Shown here: positions 45,178 to 54,849 of the stretch, piece after piece
Position numbering within the stretch: position 1 is the first letter of the stretch
How the letters are laid out: each line of letters starts with the position of its first letter
Assembly (NCBI GenBank): GCA_026705925.1
Contig: JAPOZT010000004.1
Location: 167,347-231,346, forward strand
Direction of reading: 5' to 3'
Length of the DNA: 64,000 nucleotides
Source: Gemmatimonadota bacterium
Lineage (GTDB): Bacteria > JAAXHH01
Program-made: the position numbers and the translations under genes
The notes under the pieces: generated by a model
Databases searched by the model: none
What the model saw: only the letters and a program-made list of their open reading frames with translations
What the model was told of the DNA's origin: nothing

Positions 45178-47727
45178 ATGAAGCCTCTGATATGGCCCGC
45201 TACGAAATCCACGGTTCGTGTTGTCGGCCTTCTCGTACTGGCCGTCGTCATTTCTACCGTGCGTCCCGTCCGGGTGCAAGCGCAATTGGCCTGTGAACTG
45301 CCTCCCGGGGCAACTCCTCCCGCGGAGCCGCGAGTGACGGCGCAGCAGGTGGAGGGCGGCAGTGCCAGTCTGAGGGAGTTCGCGCTGGCTGTCAAAGACC
45401 AGTTTATCCAGGGAACAACGACGGTAGAAGAAGCGTTATACATTGGATGCCGCGTCAGGCAGGACGAAAGCCCTTACCGTTCCGGTTCCACCTACCTCGT
45501 GCAACTAACACCCGACGGCAGGATTTTTGTTCACGCGAAAGATATGACCCTGTCGGGCCGGCAGCTCAATCCGCTGATCTATGGAGCGATCCTCCAGGCG
45601 GTGGGCATCAACCCGGCCCACCTGGCCGATCCTGTCGCCGCCTTCGGCGCTTTCGCCGCTGCCGCGGCCGGGAATGGCGGGGCGGTCAACCTGCCGAGTA
45701 TTCCGGGCGCATCCGGCTATGCCGTAGTCTATTTTTCGGACAATTTTCGAGTTCCTATCGTGGTGCTTGCCGGACTCGATCTCAATGAATCCCACATACT
45801 ACAAGAGGACATCGATCTCGGTGCTCCGGCCGTTTCTGCCAGGGACGTGGTGGACCGGGAAACCCTGAAGGGCTTCGTCACTGAAGCTGGAAACTACTTC
45901 GTAACACTCCAGGAAAGCGGCGATCTCGCCGCAGTCTCGAAAGCCAGGATTGCCTTGCGGGATCCGAACGGGCCGTGGAGACACGGTTCAGTCTACCTCT
46001 ACGTTCTGGATACGGTCAGCAACGTCATCCTGTTTCATGGCGCGTTTCCGGACCGATTCGAGCTGCGGCCCCTCACACCGACCACCCGTGATGTCGTGAC
46101 CGGAGAGTACATATTGACGCAGGTCATCGAAGCGGCCGAGAGCAGTCCTGAAGGTGGTTTCGTACAGTATTACTTCGACGATCCCACGGACGCCACTGAC
46201 AGCGCCGACATCCCCAAGGTGGGCTACGCCCGCGAGTTTACCGCTTCACTTCGGAGGGCGGACGGAAGCGTGTTGCCGCTTAGCTATATCATCGGGTCGG
46301 GATTCTATCTGAGCGCACCGGAGGTGACGGCTGTACGCCAGAACAACGTCCTAGAGGACGTGCTGCCGCAGGTCATGCGAACCATGACGGCCAGCACGGT
46401 CGACGCCATCTCGGATCGCATCCGGCAGGCAGGTTCGCGCACACCTCCGGCCACAGCGCTTAGCTTTGGCGGGGCCTCCACGCTCTCGGACGCCGTGCTT
46501 GTAAATGGTCGGGCGTTGGCGAGCGGTACGTTCGATCTCAATCGGGTGCTCGCGGGCTCGTCCTTCTCCGTGCCGCTCGACGCGGTCGAGACCGGGGGGA
46601 GCGGCCTGATGGGCAACCTTACGCTCTGGGGTAACGCCGACTACCTCGATATCTCCGACAGCAGCCAGCAGAATACGACCTACGACGGCGACTTGAGGAG
46701 CGCCAGCCTGGGATTGGATACCAGACTGAGCGGGAACCTGCTGGGAGGGGTGTCGGTGACGCACGCACGGGGGACGATGAACTATACGGACACCGAATCG
46801 GTGACGGGCGAGTTTACGACTACCCTGTCGAGCATCAACCCATATCTGGGCTGGCTGCTACCGGGCAGTGCGAGCCTGTGGGCCGCGGCCGGCTACGGTC
46901 GGGGTGATGTCGCGTTCGACGAGTCAACGGGCACGAGAACCGGCGACCTGACGCAGCGCATGGTGGCGGCAGGCTTGAACAAAGCACTGGTGGCCAGCGA
47001 ACACCTGATCGGAGGCGGCACCACGAGCCTGACGATCAAAGGCGAAACCGCCTTCACGCGTGCCGATGTCGAAGGGGATGCGGTCCTCAGGAACACAAAG
47101 TTGAGCGTAAACCGGCATCGAGTGATGCTCGAAGGGGCATACGCCCGAAGACTCGCCTCCGGTGCAACGCTCACCCCGTCGATCGAATCCGGCATGCGGT
47201 ATGACGGCGGAGACGGCGAGACTGGCGCCGGTTTGGAGGTAGGCGCCGGGCTTGGTTACTCAACGGACCGGCTGGCGGTCAAGGTCAACGCCCGCGGGCT
47301 TCTGGCACAAAACGGGGCCAATGAGTACGAGGAATGGGGATTCAGCGGATTGTTGGCTTTCCAACCTCGTAGCGACGGCCGGGGGCTGTCCATGCTGCTC
47401 GGTTCCGGTTGGGGTGTCACGCAGAGCGGCGTCCACGCGCTGTGGTCGCGTCGGGATGCCGGTACGCTGGCCCGGGGCGGAGCAGCCATGAATGCGGCGC
47501 AACGTTACCACGCCGAACTGCGGTACGGTATGAACGGGCTGGCAGGACGCGCGTTGTGGCTCCCCTACGTGGGTACTGAATCCGGCGACGATTCCCGGGC
47601 ACTGCGGATGGGCCTGCGGCTCACTATGGACCGGAAACTGGGCGCCGGACTCGAGATAAAGCGCAAAGACAGCGTCTATCGGTCACCCGATCATACCATC
47701 GAGATTCTCGGTAACATGCACTTTTGA
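45178..47727 (+). CDS. Cache-like sensor domains fused to an autotransporter-type outer-membrane barrel
   Basis: 849 aa. Start ATG 45178 has an excellent site (aaggag) and is followed by a signal peptide (VVGLLVLAVVISTVRPVRVQ, then AQ). Two Cache-like segments follow: the first about residues 50-190 (SLREFALAVKDQFIQGTTTV, YLVQLTPDGRIFVHAKDMTL), the second about 225-390 (YFVTLQESGDLAAVSKARIA, YLYVLDTVSNVILFHG, GGFVQYYFDDP, SYIIGSGFYL). The remaining about 350 residues form a beta barrel (LTLWGNADYLDISDSSQQN, DGDLRSASLGLDTRLSGNLL, SSINPYLGWLLPGSASLWAA), ending in the aromatic EILGNMHF expected for BAM recognition. Cache domains normally sit on receptors and kinases, so this architecture is unusual. 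Ligand and role are unknown. Confidence 0.75.
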   Translation: MKPLIWPATKSTVRVVGLLVLAVVISTVRPVRVQAQLACELPPGATPPAEPRVTAQQVEGGSASLREFALAVKDQFIQGTTTVEEALYIGCRVRQDESPYRSGSTYLVQLTPDGRIFVHAKDMTLSGRQLNPLIYGAILQAVGINPAHLADPVAAFGAFAAAAAGNGGAVNLPSIPGASGYAVVYFSDNFRVPIVVLAGLDLNESHILQEDIDLGAPAVSARDVVDRETLKGFVTEAGNYFVTLQESGDLAAVSKARIALRDPNGPWRHGSVYLYVLDTVSNVILFHGAFPDRFELRPLTPTTRDVVTGEYILTQVIEAAESSPEGGFVQYYFDDPTDATDSADIPKVGYAREFTASLRRADGSVLPLSYIIGSGFYLSAPEVTAVRQNNVLEDVLPQVMRTMTASTVDAISDRIRQAGSRTPPATALSFGGASTLSDAVLVNGRALASGTFDLNRVLAGSSFSVPLDAVETGGSGLMGNLTLWGNADYLDISDSSQQNTTYDGDLRSASLGLDTRLSGNLLGGVSVTHARGTMNYTDTESVTGEFTTTLSSINPYLGWLLPGSASLWAAAGYGRGDVAFDESTGTRTGDLTQRMVAAGLNKALVASEHLIGGGTTSLTIKGETAFTRADVEGDAVLRNTKLSVNRHRVMLEGAYARRLASGATLTPSIESGMRYDGGDGETGAGLEVGAGLGYSTDRLAVKVNARGLLAQNGANEYEEWGFSGLLAFQPRSDGRGLSMLLGSGWGVTQSGVHALWSRRDAGTLARGGAAMNAAQRYHAELRYGMNGLAGRALWLPYVGTESGDDSRALRMGLRLTMDRKLGAGLEIKRKDSVYRSPDHTIEILGNMHF

Positions 47728-47792
47728 CCGCGATGCGGGTTCGCCTGCGCGGCAACATTTCATGTGGTATTCGATCCGTCGTATCCCACGCG

Positions 47793-47814
47793 CCGGTCGA
47801 CGACCGGCCGGTCG
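47793..47814. promoter_or_regulatory. Overlapping inverted repeats before pyrG
   Basis: Three 7-base arms occur in series: ccggtcg, a, cgaccgg, ccggtcg. The last two form a perfect 14-bp palindrome. They sit 66 bases after the barrel gene and 125 before pyrG. This may be a terminator stem (no T tract) or an operator. Confidence 0.3.
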
Positions 47815-47938
47815 AGTGCATGCTTTCGATGCGCATTCCAAGATATGGTCAGCAATATTGTATTGCCTCGATTCTGCTCCTGCGTTATCTTTAGCACGTC
47901 TCGTTTATACTTCGAAATGCTGAACAAGGAGCGAGTCT

Positions 47939-49723
47939 TTGGCCGGTGCCCCGGACTATAGCGACGATGTGTTTTTTAATGAAGTCGACCTGGACGCCCA
48001 CAGCGCCAAGACCGTAGAATCCGAGGCCATCGAATTCTTCCCCACCGATTACCGCATTGGCCGGACTAAGTACATCTTCGTCACCGGCGGCGTCATGTCC
48101 GGCGTGGGCAAGGGCGTCTTCAGCGCCTCCCTCGGACACCTGCTCAAGCATTACGGATTCACGGTCTCCCAGATCAAGATCGACGGCTACCTGAACCAGG
48201 ACGCCGGCACCATCAACCCCTACCGCCACGGGGAAGTGTTCGTGCTCGAGGACGGCACCGAATGCGACATGGACCTGGGTACCTACGAGCGCTTCCTCGA
48301 CGATAACCTGAACCGGAACAACTACATCACGTCGGGCCGGGTGTACCGCATCATTCTCGACAAGGAACGGCGGGGCGAGTATCTCGGCCGTGACGTGCAG
48401 GTCGTCCCCCACGTGACCGGCGAGATCAAGAACCTGATCCGGACAAAGGCCCACGAGGGCCCCTACGACATCCTGGTCGTCGAGATCGGCGGCACGGTCG
48501 GGGACATCGAGAACATCCATTTCATCGAAGCCGCCCGCGAGATGCTCTACGATGAGGGACGGGACAACGTCATGGCGGTCCACGTCACGCAGGTGCCGTA
48601 CAATGCGTCCGCCGGGGAATTGAAGACCAAGCCCACGCAGCACAGCGTCAAGGCGCTGCTGCAGCTGGGCATCCAGCCCGATATCGTGGTGTGCCGCTCG
48701 GCCATACCCCTGAACAAGAGCGTCCGCCAGAAGATCAGCCTCTTCTGCAACATCGCCGAGGACCGCGTGGTCAGCAGTCCGGACACGGATTCCATCTACC
48801 GGGTGCCGGCCCTGCTCGACCGCCAGGAGACGGTGCAGATCGTCGCCGACAAGCTCAACGTCAACCTCCCGCAGCGTACCGACCAGCGTCCCGAGATGTT
48901 CGACATCTACCTGAAGTACCTGTCCGGCAGCCACCCTGAAATACGTATCGCCATCACCGGCAAGTACACGGCCCTGCACGATTCCTACGTGAGCATCCTG
49001 AACGCCCTGGACCACAGCAAGGTCGCCGTCGGCGCTGAGATAACGACCGAGTGGATAGACACGACCGATTTTTCAAGTGATCAGGCACTGGACGAGGGCA
49101 TGCTGGACGGGATTTCAGGGATCATCGTGCCCGGCGGCTTCGGCGAGCGGGGCGCCGAGGGCAAGATCAGGTTCATTCAGTACGCCAGGGAGAACGGGCT
49201 GCCGTTCCTGGGCCTGTGCTACGGCTTCCAGCTGGCCGTGGTGGAGTTCGCGCGCGACGAGTGCGGCATGCTGGAAGCCGCCCATGCGGAGTTTGACGCG
49301 GAGACGGAAACGCCGGTCATCTACCTGTTGCCCGACCAGCGGAAACTGACCGGCATGGGGGCCACGATGCGGCTCGGAGGACATGAGGTGAAAGTGAAGG
49401 TCGGCACGGAAGCCCACCGCTGCTACGGATCGGAATCGGCCGTCGAACGGTTCCGCCACCGGTACGAGTTCAACAACCAGTACAGGGAACTCATCGAGCA
49501 CAAGGGCATGGTATTCTCCGGCATGACGCCCGACGAGGAGATCATGCAGATCCTAGAAATCCCCACGCACCCCTTCTTCGTAGGAACCCAGTTCCACCCC
49601 GAGTTGACCAGCCGTCCTTACAGACCCCACCCCTTGTTCAGAGGCCTGGTCCAGGCCGCATTGACATACGCGGAATCAGCAGAAAACCGGCAGGTGGCCA
49701 TGGAGGCCGGGCAAGCGGAATAG
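47939..49723 (+). CDS. pyrG: CTP synthase
   Basis: Aminates UTP to CTP with glutamine. The synthetase domain has TKYIFVTGGVMSGVGKG, YLNQDAGTINPYRHGEVFV and EIGGTVGDIE. The glutaminase domain has the nucleophile Cys in FLGLCYGFQLAVVEFARD and the His-Glu pair in GTQFHPELTSRP. The likely start is TTG at 47939 behind aaggag. This adds about 42 residues before the usual N-terminus, and no closer start codon with a good site exists. Several motif positions differ from the common form (DGYLNQDAG for DPYxNxDxG, GLCYGFQ for GICLGMQ), so it is a diverged member. 594 aa. Confidence 0.95.
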   Translation: MAGAPDYSDDVFFNEVDLDAHSAKTVESEAIEFFPTDYRIGRTKYIFVTGGVMSGVGKGVFSASLGHLLKHYGFTVSQIKIDGYLNQDAGTINPYRHGEVFVLEDGTECDMDLGTYERFLDDNLNRNNYITSGRVYRIILDKERRGEYLGRDVQVVPHVTGEIKNLIRTKAHEGPYDILVVEIGGTVGDIENIHFIEAAREMLYDEGRDNVMAVHVTQVPYNASAGELKTKPTQHSVKALLQLGIQPDIVVCRSAIPLNKSVRQKISLFCNIAEDRVVSSPDTDSIYRVPALLDRQETVQIVADKLNVNLPQRTDQRPEMFDIYLKYLSGSHPEIRIAITGKYTALHDSYVSILNALDHSKVAVGAEITTEWIDTTDFSSDQALDEGMLDGISGIIVPGGFGERGAEGKIRFIQYARENGLPFLGLCYGFQLAVVEFARDECGMLEAAHAEFDAETETPVIYLLPDQRKLTGMGATMRLGGHEVKVKVGTEAHRCYGSESAVERFRHRYEFNNQYRELIEHKGMVFSGMTPDEEIMQILEIPTHPFFVGTQFHPELTSRPYRPHPLFRGLVQAALTYAESAENRQVAMEAGQAE

Positions 49724-49792
49724 CTTAGAAGATGGACGTGCGTCCGGTCGGTCCGGGCAGGTACCCGGGAACTGGTTACAGGCTCTGTCGGC

Positions 49793-50038
49793 TCAGTTGG
49801 CCTGTTTCGTCAGCCTGGATTTGATGCGGGCGGCGGTCCGCCGGTGCATCACACCGCGCTTGACGGCTTTATCCAGCTTGGAATAGGCCTGGCCGAGGAG
49901 TCCGGGCGCCGCTTTGGCGTCCGAATTCTCGCGCAGGCGCTTGATGGCAGTCCGGAGGGCGGACTTGACCGTGGCGTTACGCCGCTGACGCACGCTTTCC
50001 TGACGCAAACGCTTCTTGGATGAAACGAGGGTCGGCAA
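49793..50038 (-). CDS. rpsT: 30S ribosomal protein S20
   Basis: 81-aa basic protein: KKRLRQESVRQRRNATVKSA, LRTAIKRLRE and SKLDKAVKRGVMHRRTAARI are typical S20. The start is TTG at 50038 behind gggag; rpsT in E. coli also uses UUG, which matters for autoregulation. It converges on pyrG across about 70 bases containing a weak inverted repeat (ccggg/cccgg near 49756), and is divergent from uvrC. Confidence 0.95.
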   Translation of the reverse strand: MPTLVSSKKRLRQESVRQRRNATVKSALRTAIKRLRENSDAKAAPGLLGQAYSKLDKAVKRGVMHRRTAARIKSRLTKQAN

Positions 50039-50242
50039 CTTTTACTCCCTTAAATACGCTGAATCGTCAATACACCGCACGGCGTCTCGGCCGAAGCGGC
50101 CCGTTGTGATGCGGCCTGTCTTCCGGCGCGCAAGGTCCGGTTTGAAACCAGCACCAAATTACCTGGCGAGCCGCCGGAAGTCAAGGTTAAATTGAATCCC
50201 GGCGCCACGCTTCTCGAATCCACGTAACGGACGACCCTTCCC

Positions 50243-52078
50243 ATGGCTGTCGAACCGACTGAAATCGAAAAGAAGCTCAAGTCCCTCCCCGGCAAACCGG
50301 GCGTGTACCTGATGAAAGACGCCCGTTCGCGCATCATCTACGTGGGCAAGACCCGCGCGCTGCGGCAGCGGATCCGCTCGTACTTCCAGAAAACCCGCCT
50401 CACGTCGCCCAAGGCCGTCGCCCTGGCCAGCCGGATTCGTGACTTCGACTACGTGGCCACAGAATCGGAAGTCGACGCGCTGCTCCTGGAAGACCATCTC
50501 ATCAAGGAGCACAAGCCGAAGTACAACGTGATGCTGCGGGACGACAAGTCCTTTCCCTTCATCATGGTGACCAACGAGGCCTTTCCGCGGGTCGTCGTTA
50601 CGCGCAACGTCCGGCAGGACGGGGCCCGCTACTTCGGCCCCTACACCAACGTGAAGGCCATGCGAAGGACGATCGACCTGGTCCGGAAGGTCTTCCCGCT
50701 GCGCACCTGTCCCAGCGCGAAGGCGTGGCCGTCCATGGACCGGCCCTGCCTCGATTATTACATCGACCGCTGTCCCGGACCGTGCAAAGGGCACATCGGC
50801 GCGGACGGCTACGGTGAAATCATCGAGCAGGTGTGCCAGTTTCTCACGGGCAGGACGAAGGACCTTTTGAAACAGCTGAAAGAACGCATGGCGAGGGCGT
50901 CGGAGCAGCTGCAGTTCGAACTGGCGGGACGCATACGCGACCAGATCGTCGCCATCGAGAAGACGACAATCCGCCAACGGGCTTTTTCGAGCCGGGAAGT
51001 GGACCGGGACATCATCGGACTCGCCAGGAACGGGACCGACGTCTGCGGGGCGGTCCTGCAGGTCCGGGAGGGCAAGCTGCTGGGCAAGGAGCACTTCTTC
51101 CTGACGGCGCCGGAGGAGTCGACGGAACCGGAGACGCTGGGCGCCTTCCTGACCCAGTACTACCTTGCTGCGCAACTCTGGCCCGACGAGATCCTGCTGG
51201 CCGGCGAACCGGACGGCATGGAGACCTTCCGGGAATGGATGGCCCGGCAACGTGGATCCAAAGTCGAAATCGCCGTACCCCGCCGGGGCGACAAGGCCGC
51301 CATGGTCCGGCTGGCCGTGCAGAACGCCGAACTGCAATTGAACACCCACGCGCTGAAGCGGGCCGAAGCCAGGGTGCGGCGCAGCATGCCCGCCTCGGTG
51401 GGATCCCTGCAGGAAATCCTCGGACTCGAGACCCCTCCGAGACGTGTCGAGACCTTCGACATCTCCAATATCCAGGGTTCGGACCCGGTGGCCTCCATGG
51501 TCTGTTTCGTGGACGGCCGCCCGCGCAAGTCGGACTACCGGAAGTTCAAGGTCAGGGACGTGATCGGCCCCAACGACTTCGCCATGATGCAGGAAGTGGT
51601 CGGCCGGCGGTACCGGAGGCTGATCGACGAGAACAAGCCCCTTCCGGACCTCATACTCATCGACGGAGGAAAGGGCCAGCTTTCCAGCGTCCGACAAGTC
51701 CTGAACGAGCTGGGCCTGGTCGACCTGCCCGTCATCGGCCTGGCGAAGCGCCTGGAGGAAGTCTTCCGGCCGGGCCAGTCCGAACCGATCCTCGTTCCCC
51801 GGTCCTCCCCGGCCCTGAAGATGCTCATGCAGGCCCGGGACGAGGCCCACCGATTCGCCGTGACCTTTCACCGGCAGCAGCGGGGAAGGCGCATGATCCG
51901 GTCGGAACTGGACAACATACCCGGGGTGGGACCGAAGCGGAAACAGCAGTTGATCCTGGCGCTCGGCTCCGTGGAGAACATCCGGAAATGCTCCGAGGAG
52001 GAACTGAGGACGGTCCAGGGCGTGGGCAAAGACGCGGCGCGCAAAGTGTACCGGTATTTCCATCCGGAAGCATCCTGA
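50243..52078 (+). CDS. uvrC: Excinuclease ABC subunit C
   Basis: Makes the dual incisions in nucleotide excision repair. GIY-YIG domain: KPGVYLMKDARSRIIYVGKT. A UvrB-interacting UVR helix (LLKQLKERMARASEQLQFEL) is followed by the RNase H-like domain (TFDISNIQGSDPVASMVCF, DLILIDGGKGQLSSV) and C-terminal helix-hairpin-helix motifs (NIPGVGPKRKQQLILALGSV). 611 aa, full length. It is divergent from rpsT with a 204-base gap. Confidence 0.97.
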   Translation: MAVEPTEIEKKLKSLPGKPGVYLMKDARSRIIYVGKTRALRQRIRSYFQKTRLTSPKAVALASRIRDFDYVATESEVDALLLEDHLIKEHKPKYNVMLRDDKSFPFIMVTNEAFPRVVVTRNVRQDGARYFGPYTNVKAMRRTIDLVRKVFPLRTCPSAKAWPSMDRPCLDYYIDRCPGPCKGHIGADGYGEIIEQVCQFLTGRTKDLLKQLKERMARASEQLQFELAGRIRDQIVAIEKTTIRQRAFSSREVDRDIIGLARNGTDVCGAVLQVREGKLLGKEHFFLTAPEESTEPETLGAFLTQYYLAAQLWPDEILLAGEPDGMETFREWMARQRGSKVEIAVPRRGDKAAMVRLAVQNAELQLNTHALKRAEARVRRSMPASVGSLQEILGLETPPRRVETFDISNIQGSDPVASMVCFVDGRPRKSDYRKFKVRDVIGPNDFAMMQEVVGRRYRRLIDENKPLPDLILIDGGKGQLSSVRQVLNELGLVDLPVIGLAKRLEEVFRPGQSEPILVPRSSPALKMLMQARDEAHRFAVTFHRQQRGRRMIRSELDNIPGVGPKRKQQLILALGSVENIRKCSEEELRTVQGVGKDAARKVYRYFHPEAS

Positions 52079-52086
52079 ACGGTCCA

Positions 52087-52134
52087 TTCCGGGCGGGCGG
52101 GAGTGACCCGTTCCGGGCAGGAGGGAGCGGCCCG
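52087..52134. repeat. 24-bp tandem duplication after uvrC
   Basis: Two copies of ttccgggcgggcgggagtga-type 24-bp units begin at 52087 and 52111, directly downstream of the uvrC stop. Confidence 0.85.
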
Positions 52135-52342
52135 ACGGTGCGCGGAATCAGATTGCGCGGCAGGAGGAAACGGCTTAGTATGTCTGTAACGGCGTCCGGG
52201 TTTAAGTTTGAATAATCCCGGCGCGATTTTGAATACTTCAATGGGTCCAGAAGGGCAGACTGGCAGCAGGATCGCAGCCCGTTCGCATTGATACAACGAC
52301 AGATTACTGACGTCTTCGCATTGGGTTCCGGAGGATACATAC

Positions 52343-52696
52343 GTGGGCAAGGTTCTCAGGTCATACGAGTTGCTGGAAGAACGCATGAAGGACATTTATT
52401 TCGATTTCTACCGGGAGACCTACCGGGAGGGTACGGCGCTCGACAACAAGACCAAGGAACTGATCGCCATCGCCGCCTCGCTGAGCGCCGGATGCCAGAA
52501 CTGCCTGGAAGGTCATCTCAAGAAGGCCATGAAGTACGGCGCCGACGGCGCGGAAATCCGGGAAGCCGTGGCCATCGCCGTGGGGGTGGCGGCCGCCACG
52601 ATCGTGGACCGCAGCGACCTGGCGAATTTCGAAATGAATTTCAACGAACTGCTCAAGAAAGCAGCCGGAGCCGAGAAGGCGGACAGCGAGACCTGA
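52343..52696 (+). CDS. Carboxymuconolactone decarboxylase/AhpD-like protein
   Basis: 117 aa, GTG start behind ccggagg. It contains the AhpD-type redox motif with two Cys and a nearby His (SAGCQNCLEGHLKKAMKYGA), in the KELIAIAASLSAG helix context typical of the family. A peroxidase-linked or thiol-reductant role is likely. It is followed 71 bases later by a thioredoxin-like exported protein, a sensible redox neighbour. Confidence 0.9.
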   Translation: MGKVLRSYELLEERMKDIYFDFYRETYREGTALDNKTKELIAIAASLSAGCQNCLEGHLKKAMKYGADGAEIREAVAIAVGVAAATIVDRSDLANFEMNFNELLKKAAGAEKADSET

Positions 52697-52767
52697 GATC
52701 ACTATGGCTGGTTCGGACTGGTTCGGCCGGGTCGGGACAGATAACGATCGACTGAATGGAGGAAAGC

Positions 52768-53493
52768 GTGAGAAGAATATTCACAACGTTTATATGCACC
52801 ATGTTTGCCGCGGCCTTTGTCCTGTCCAACGTACAAGCGCAGACCGCGGACCAGGGCGAGCAGCCCCTGACCGACGACGAGCAGAAGATCGTCGCCTACA
52901 TCATGAAGCAGGTCTCCGAATCCAAGGCCGGCAAGCCGAATTTCGGTCCGGAAACGGCCATGGCCGTATACAATGAGCTCGGGATCCAGGTGACCCCGAA
53001 CATGGTCCCCCGCGTCCGGGCGGCCGTCGTGGCCGAGTTGAAGGCCATCGAGGCCCGGCTCATGCTGAAGGAAGGCAGCGCCGCGCCCGATTTCAACCTG
53101 CCGGTCCTGGGCGGCGGCGAGGCCAGTCTATCCGCCTTGAAGGGGAAGGTGGTCGTGGTGAACTTCTGGGCCACCTGGTGTCCGCCCTGCCTCGTGGAGA
53201 TGCCGGTCCTGAACGGACTCTACGAGACGTACCAGGACCAGGGGTTGGAGGTGCTCGGACTTTCGCTTGACGAAGAAGGGCTTCCCATCACGAAACCCTT
53301 CGTCGAAAAGCTGAACGTATCCTATCCCATCGTGGAAGCGGACCGGAAGACCTACCAGGCCTACGGCAACGTGTTGACCATTCCCCACACCTTCGTGGTC
53401 GATCGCGAAGGCACCGTATCGAAGCGGTTCGTCAACAACCAGACGAAAGACGCATTCGAGGCCGCGATCAAGGCTGCGCTGGCGAAGAAGTAA
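52768..53493 (+). CDS. TlpA-like exported thioredoxin-fold protein
   Basis: 241 aa. I chose GTG 52768 because ggagg at 52758-52762 is its ribosome site; the ATG at 52756 overlaps that site. A signal peptide (FTTFICTMFAAAFVLSNVQA) is followed by an about 70-residue helical segment. A TlpA/ResA-type domain comes next, with the redox motif WCPPC in VNFWATWCPPCLVEMPVL and the cis-Pro region IPHTFVVDREG. It probably keeps periplasmic thiols reduced, for example in cytochrome maturation. No cytochrome gene is close. Confidence 0.92.
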   Translation: MRRIFTTFICTMFAAAFVLSNVQAQTADQGEQPLTDDEQKIVAYIMKQVSESKAGKPNFGPETAMAVYNELGIQVTPNMVPRVRAAVVAELKAIEARLMLKEGSAAPDFNLPVLGGGEASLSALKGKVVVVNFWATWCPPCLVEMPVLNGLYETYQDQGLEVLGLSLDEEGLPITKPFVEKLNVSYPIVEADRKTYQAYGNVLTIPHTFVVDREGTVSKRFVNNQTKDAFEAAIKAALAKK

Positions 53494-53549
53494 GCGATCC
53501 AGTGTCCAGGGCGGTCAGGCCAATGTGCCGGGACTGACTACGGGACCAC

Positions 53550-54650
53550 CTACCGGTCCCGGTCCGCCCTGTAGGTTTCAATCGTATCCATGTTCAGCGA
53601 GACGCCCAGACCGGGACGGTCGGATATTTGAATCCGGCCGCCTTCGATCCTCTCCGGCGGTTCGATGAGTTCGTGTCTCCACGGCACCTCTCCCCAGGCG
53701 TATTCCAGGATCTGAAACCCGGGATGGGCGGCCATGGCCTGTACCCCCGCCGCGATGGTCAACGGTCCGAAGGGTCCGTGCGGCGCGGTCGGAATACCCC
53801 GGCCCTCCGCCATGGCGGCGACCTTCTTCAGTTCCCATAACCCACCCACGATCGTGACGTCCGGCATGATAACGTCCATCATGCCCTGGTCCAGGACGGG
53901 CCAGAACCCCTCCCGGTACATCAGACTCTCGCCTCCGGCCAGCGGAACGTCGATGTGGTCCTTGATGGCAAGGTAGCCATCGTGGTCCTCGTCAGGCACG
54001 GGTTCCTCGTACCAGTACAGAGACAGGTCCCTGAGCGCGTCGAAGACCTCGCACCCTCCCCGGGCGGTGAAGTGGCTGTGGCAGTCGATCAACAGGGACA
54101 CGTCTGGACCGATGGCGGCGCGCACCGCTTCCATGCAGGAGATGCCCTCCCGGGCGTCCGAAGCCCGGTCGATACCGGCAGGCATCCCGTCGAAGGGCGC
54201 GAGTTTCACGGCGTCGAATCCGTCCGCGACCGCGGCGGCCGCGTTCCGGGCGAACCCCGCGGGCGTGCGGTCGGTGGTGGCCCGGTTGATGTTGGCGTAG
54301 AGGGGGATCTCATCGCGGCAACGACCTCCGATGAGGTCTGCCACCGGCACGCCCAGGACCTTGCCCTTGATGTCCCACAGGGCCTGGTCCAGGGCGCTCA
54401 ACGCCATCACTTTAGGCCGGTCGACATGCGAAGGGAGGAGATCGGCCAGGATGCGTTCGATGGCGCCGGGATCGCGGCCGGCCAGCACGGGTTCGACCTG
54501 CTGCAGGAAGTCCACGCTCCCGGATCGCGCGCCTCCGGGATTCACCTCGCCGTAACCGGTGATCCCCTCGTCGGTGTGCACCGCAAGGAACGTCCAGTCT
54601 CCCCGGTGATTCACGTGGACGGCGTGGGTCTTCAGGGCGGTTATCTTCAT
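53550..54650 (-). CDS. Enolase-superfamily enzyme (mandelate racemase/muconate lactonizing type)
   Basis: 366 aa. The capping domain starts MKITALKTHAVHVNHRG. In the barrel, metal ligands are Asp in LLIDCHSHFTARGG, Glu in YWYEEPVPDEDH, and Glu in PLAGGESLMYREG. A His in TAPHGPFGPLT is a probable general acid/base, as in sugar-acid dehydratases of the galactonate-dehydratase group. The second-strand region reads FDAVKLAPFDG, lacking a clear KxK pair. The likely role is acid-sugar dehydration, substrate unknown. It is divergent from the SDR gene. Confidence 0.87.
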   Translation of the reverse strand: MKITALKTHAVHVNHRGDWTFLAVHTDEGITGYGEVNPGGARSGSVDFLQQVEPVLAGRDPGAIERILADLLPSHVDRPKVMALSALDQALWDIKGKVLGVPVADLIGGRCRDEIPLYANINRATTDRTPAGFARNAAAAVADGFDAVKLAPFDGMPAGIDRASDAREGISCMEAVRAAIGPDVSLLIDCHSHFTARGGCEVFDALRDLSLYWYEEPVPDEDHDGYLAIKDHIDVPLAGGESLMYREGFWPVLDQGMMDVIMPDVTIVGGLWELKKVAAMAEGRGIPTAPHGPFGPLTIAAGVQAMAAHPGFQILEYAWGEVPWRHELIEPPERIEGGRIQISDRPGLGVSLNMDTIETYRADRDR

Positions 54651-54849
54651 GATCTAACGCTACATTCTGTCATTGATCGCGGCAACGCATTTGTTTATAT
54701 AACGCCTTGGCCGGGGCGTGTGTAACGTCCAGGCCGGGCCGGTGGCAATTGGTATCCTGCGGCCCCGGCAGCGTATCAACGAAAAAGAATTACATTACCA
54801 GACAGGAGTCCGACAGCGGACAACGGATCAATTCGACGAAGGGAGTGGC

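Noticed and set aside
39607..47727. Polymorphic toxin or phage tail fibre
   Set aside because: No toxin tip, immunity gene or phage neighbours; both proteins end in outer-membrane barrel-like domains.
50159..52087. 642-codon open frame on the minus strand
   Set aside because: Antisense shadow of uvrC, no protein-family signal.
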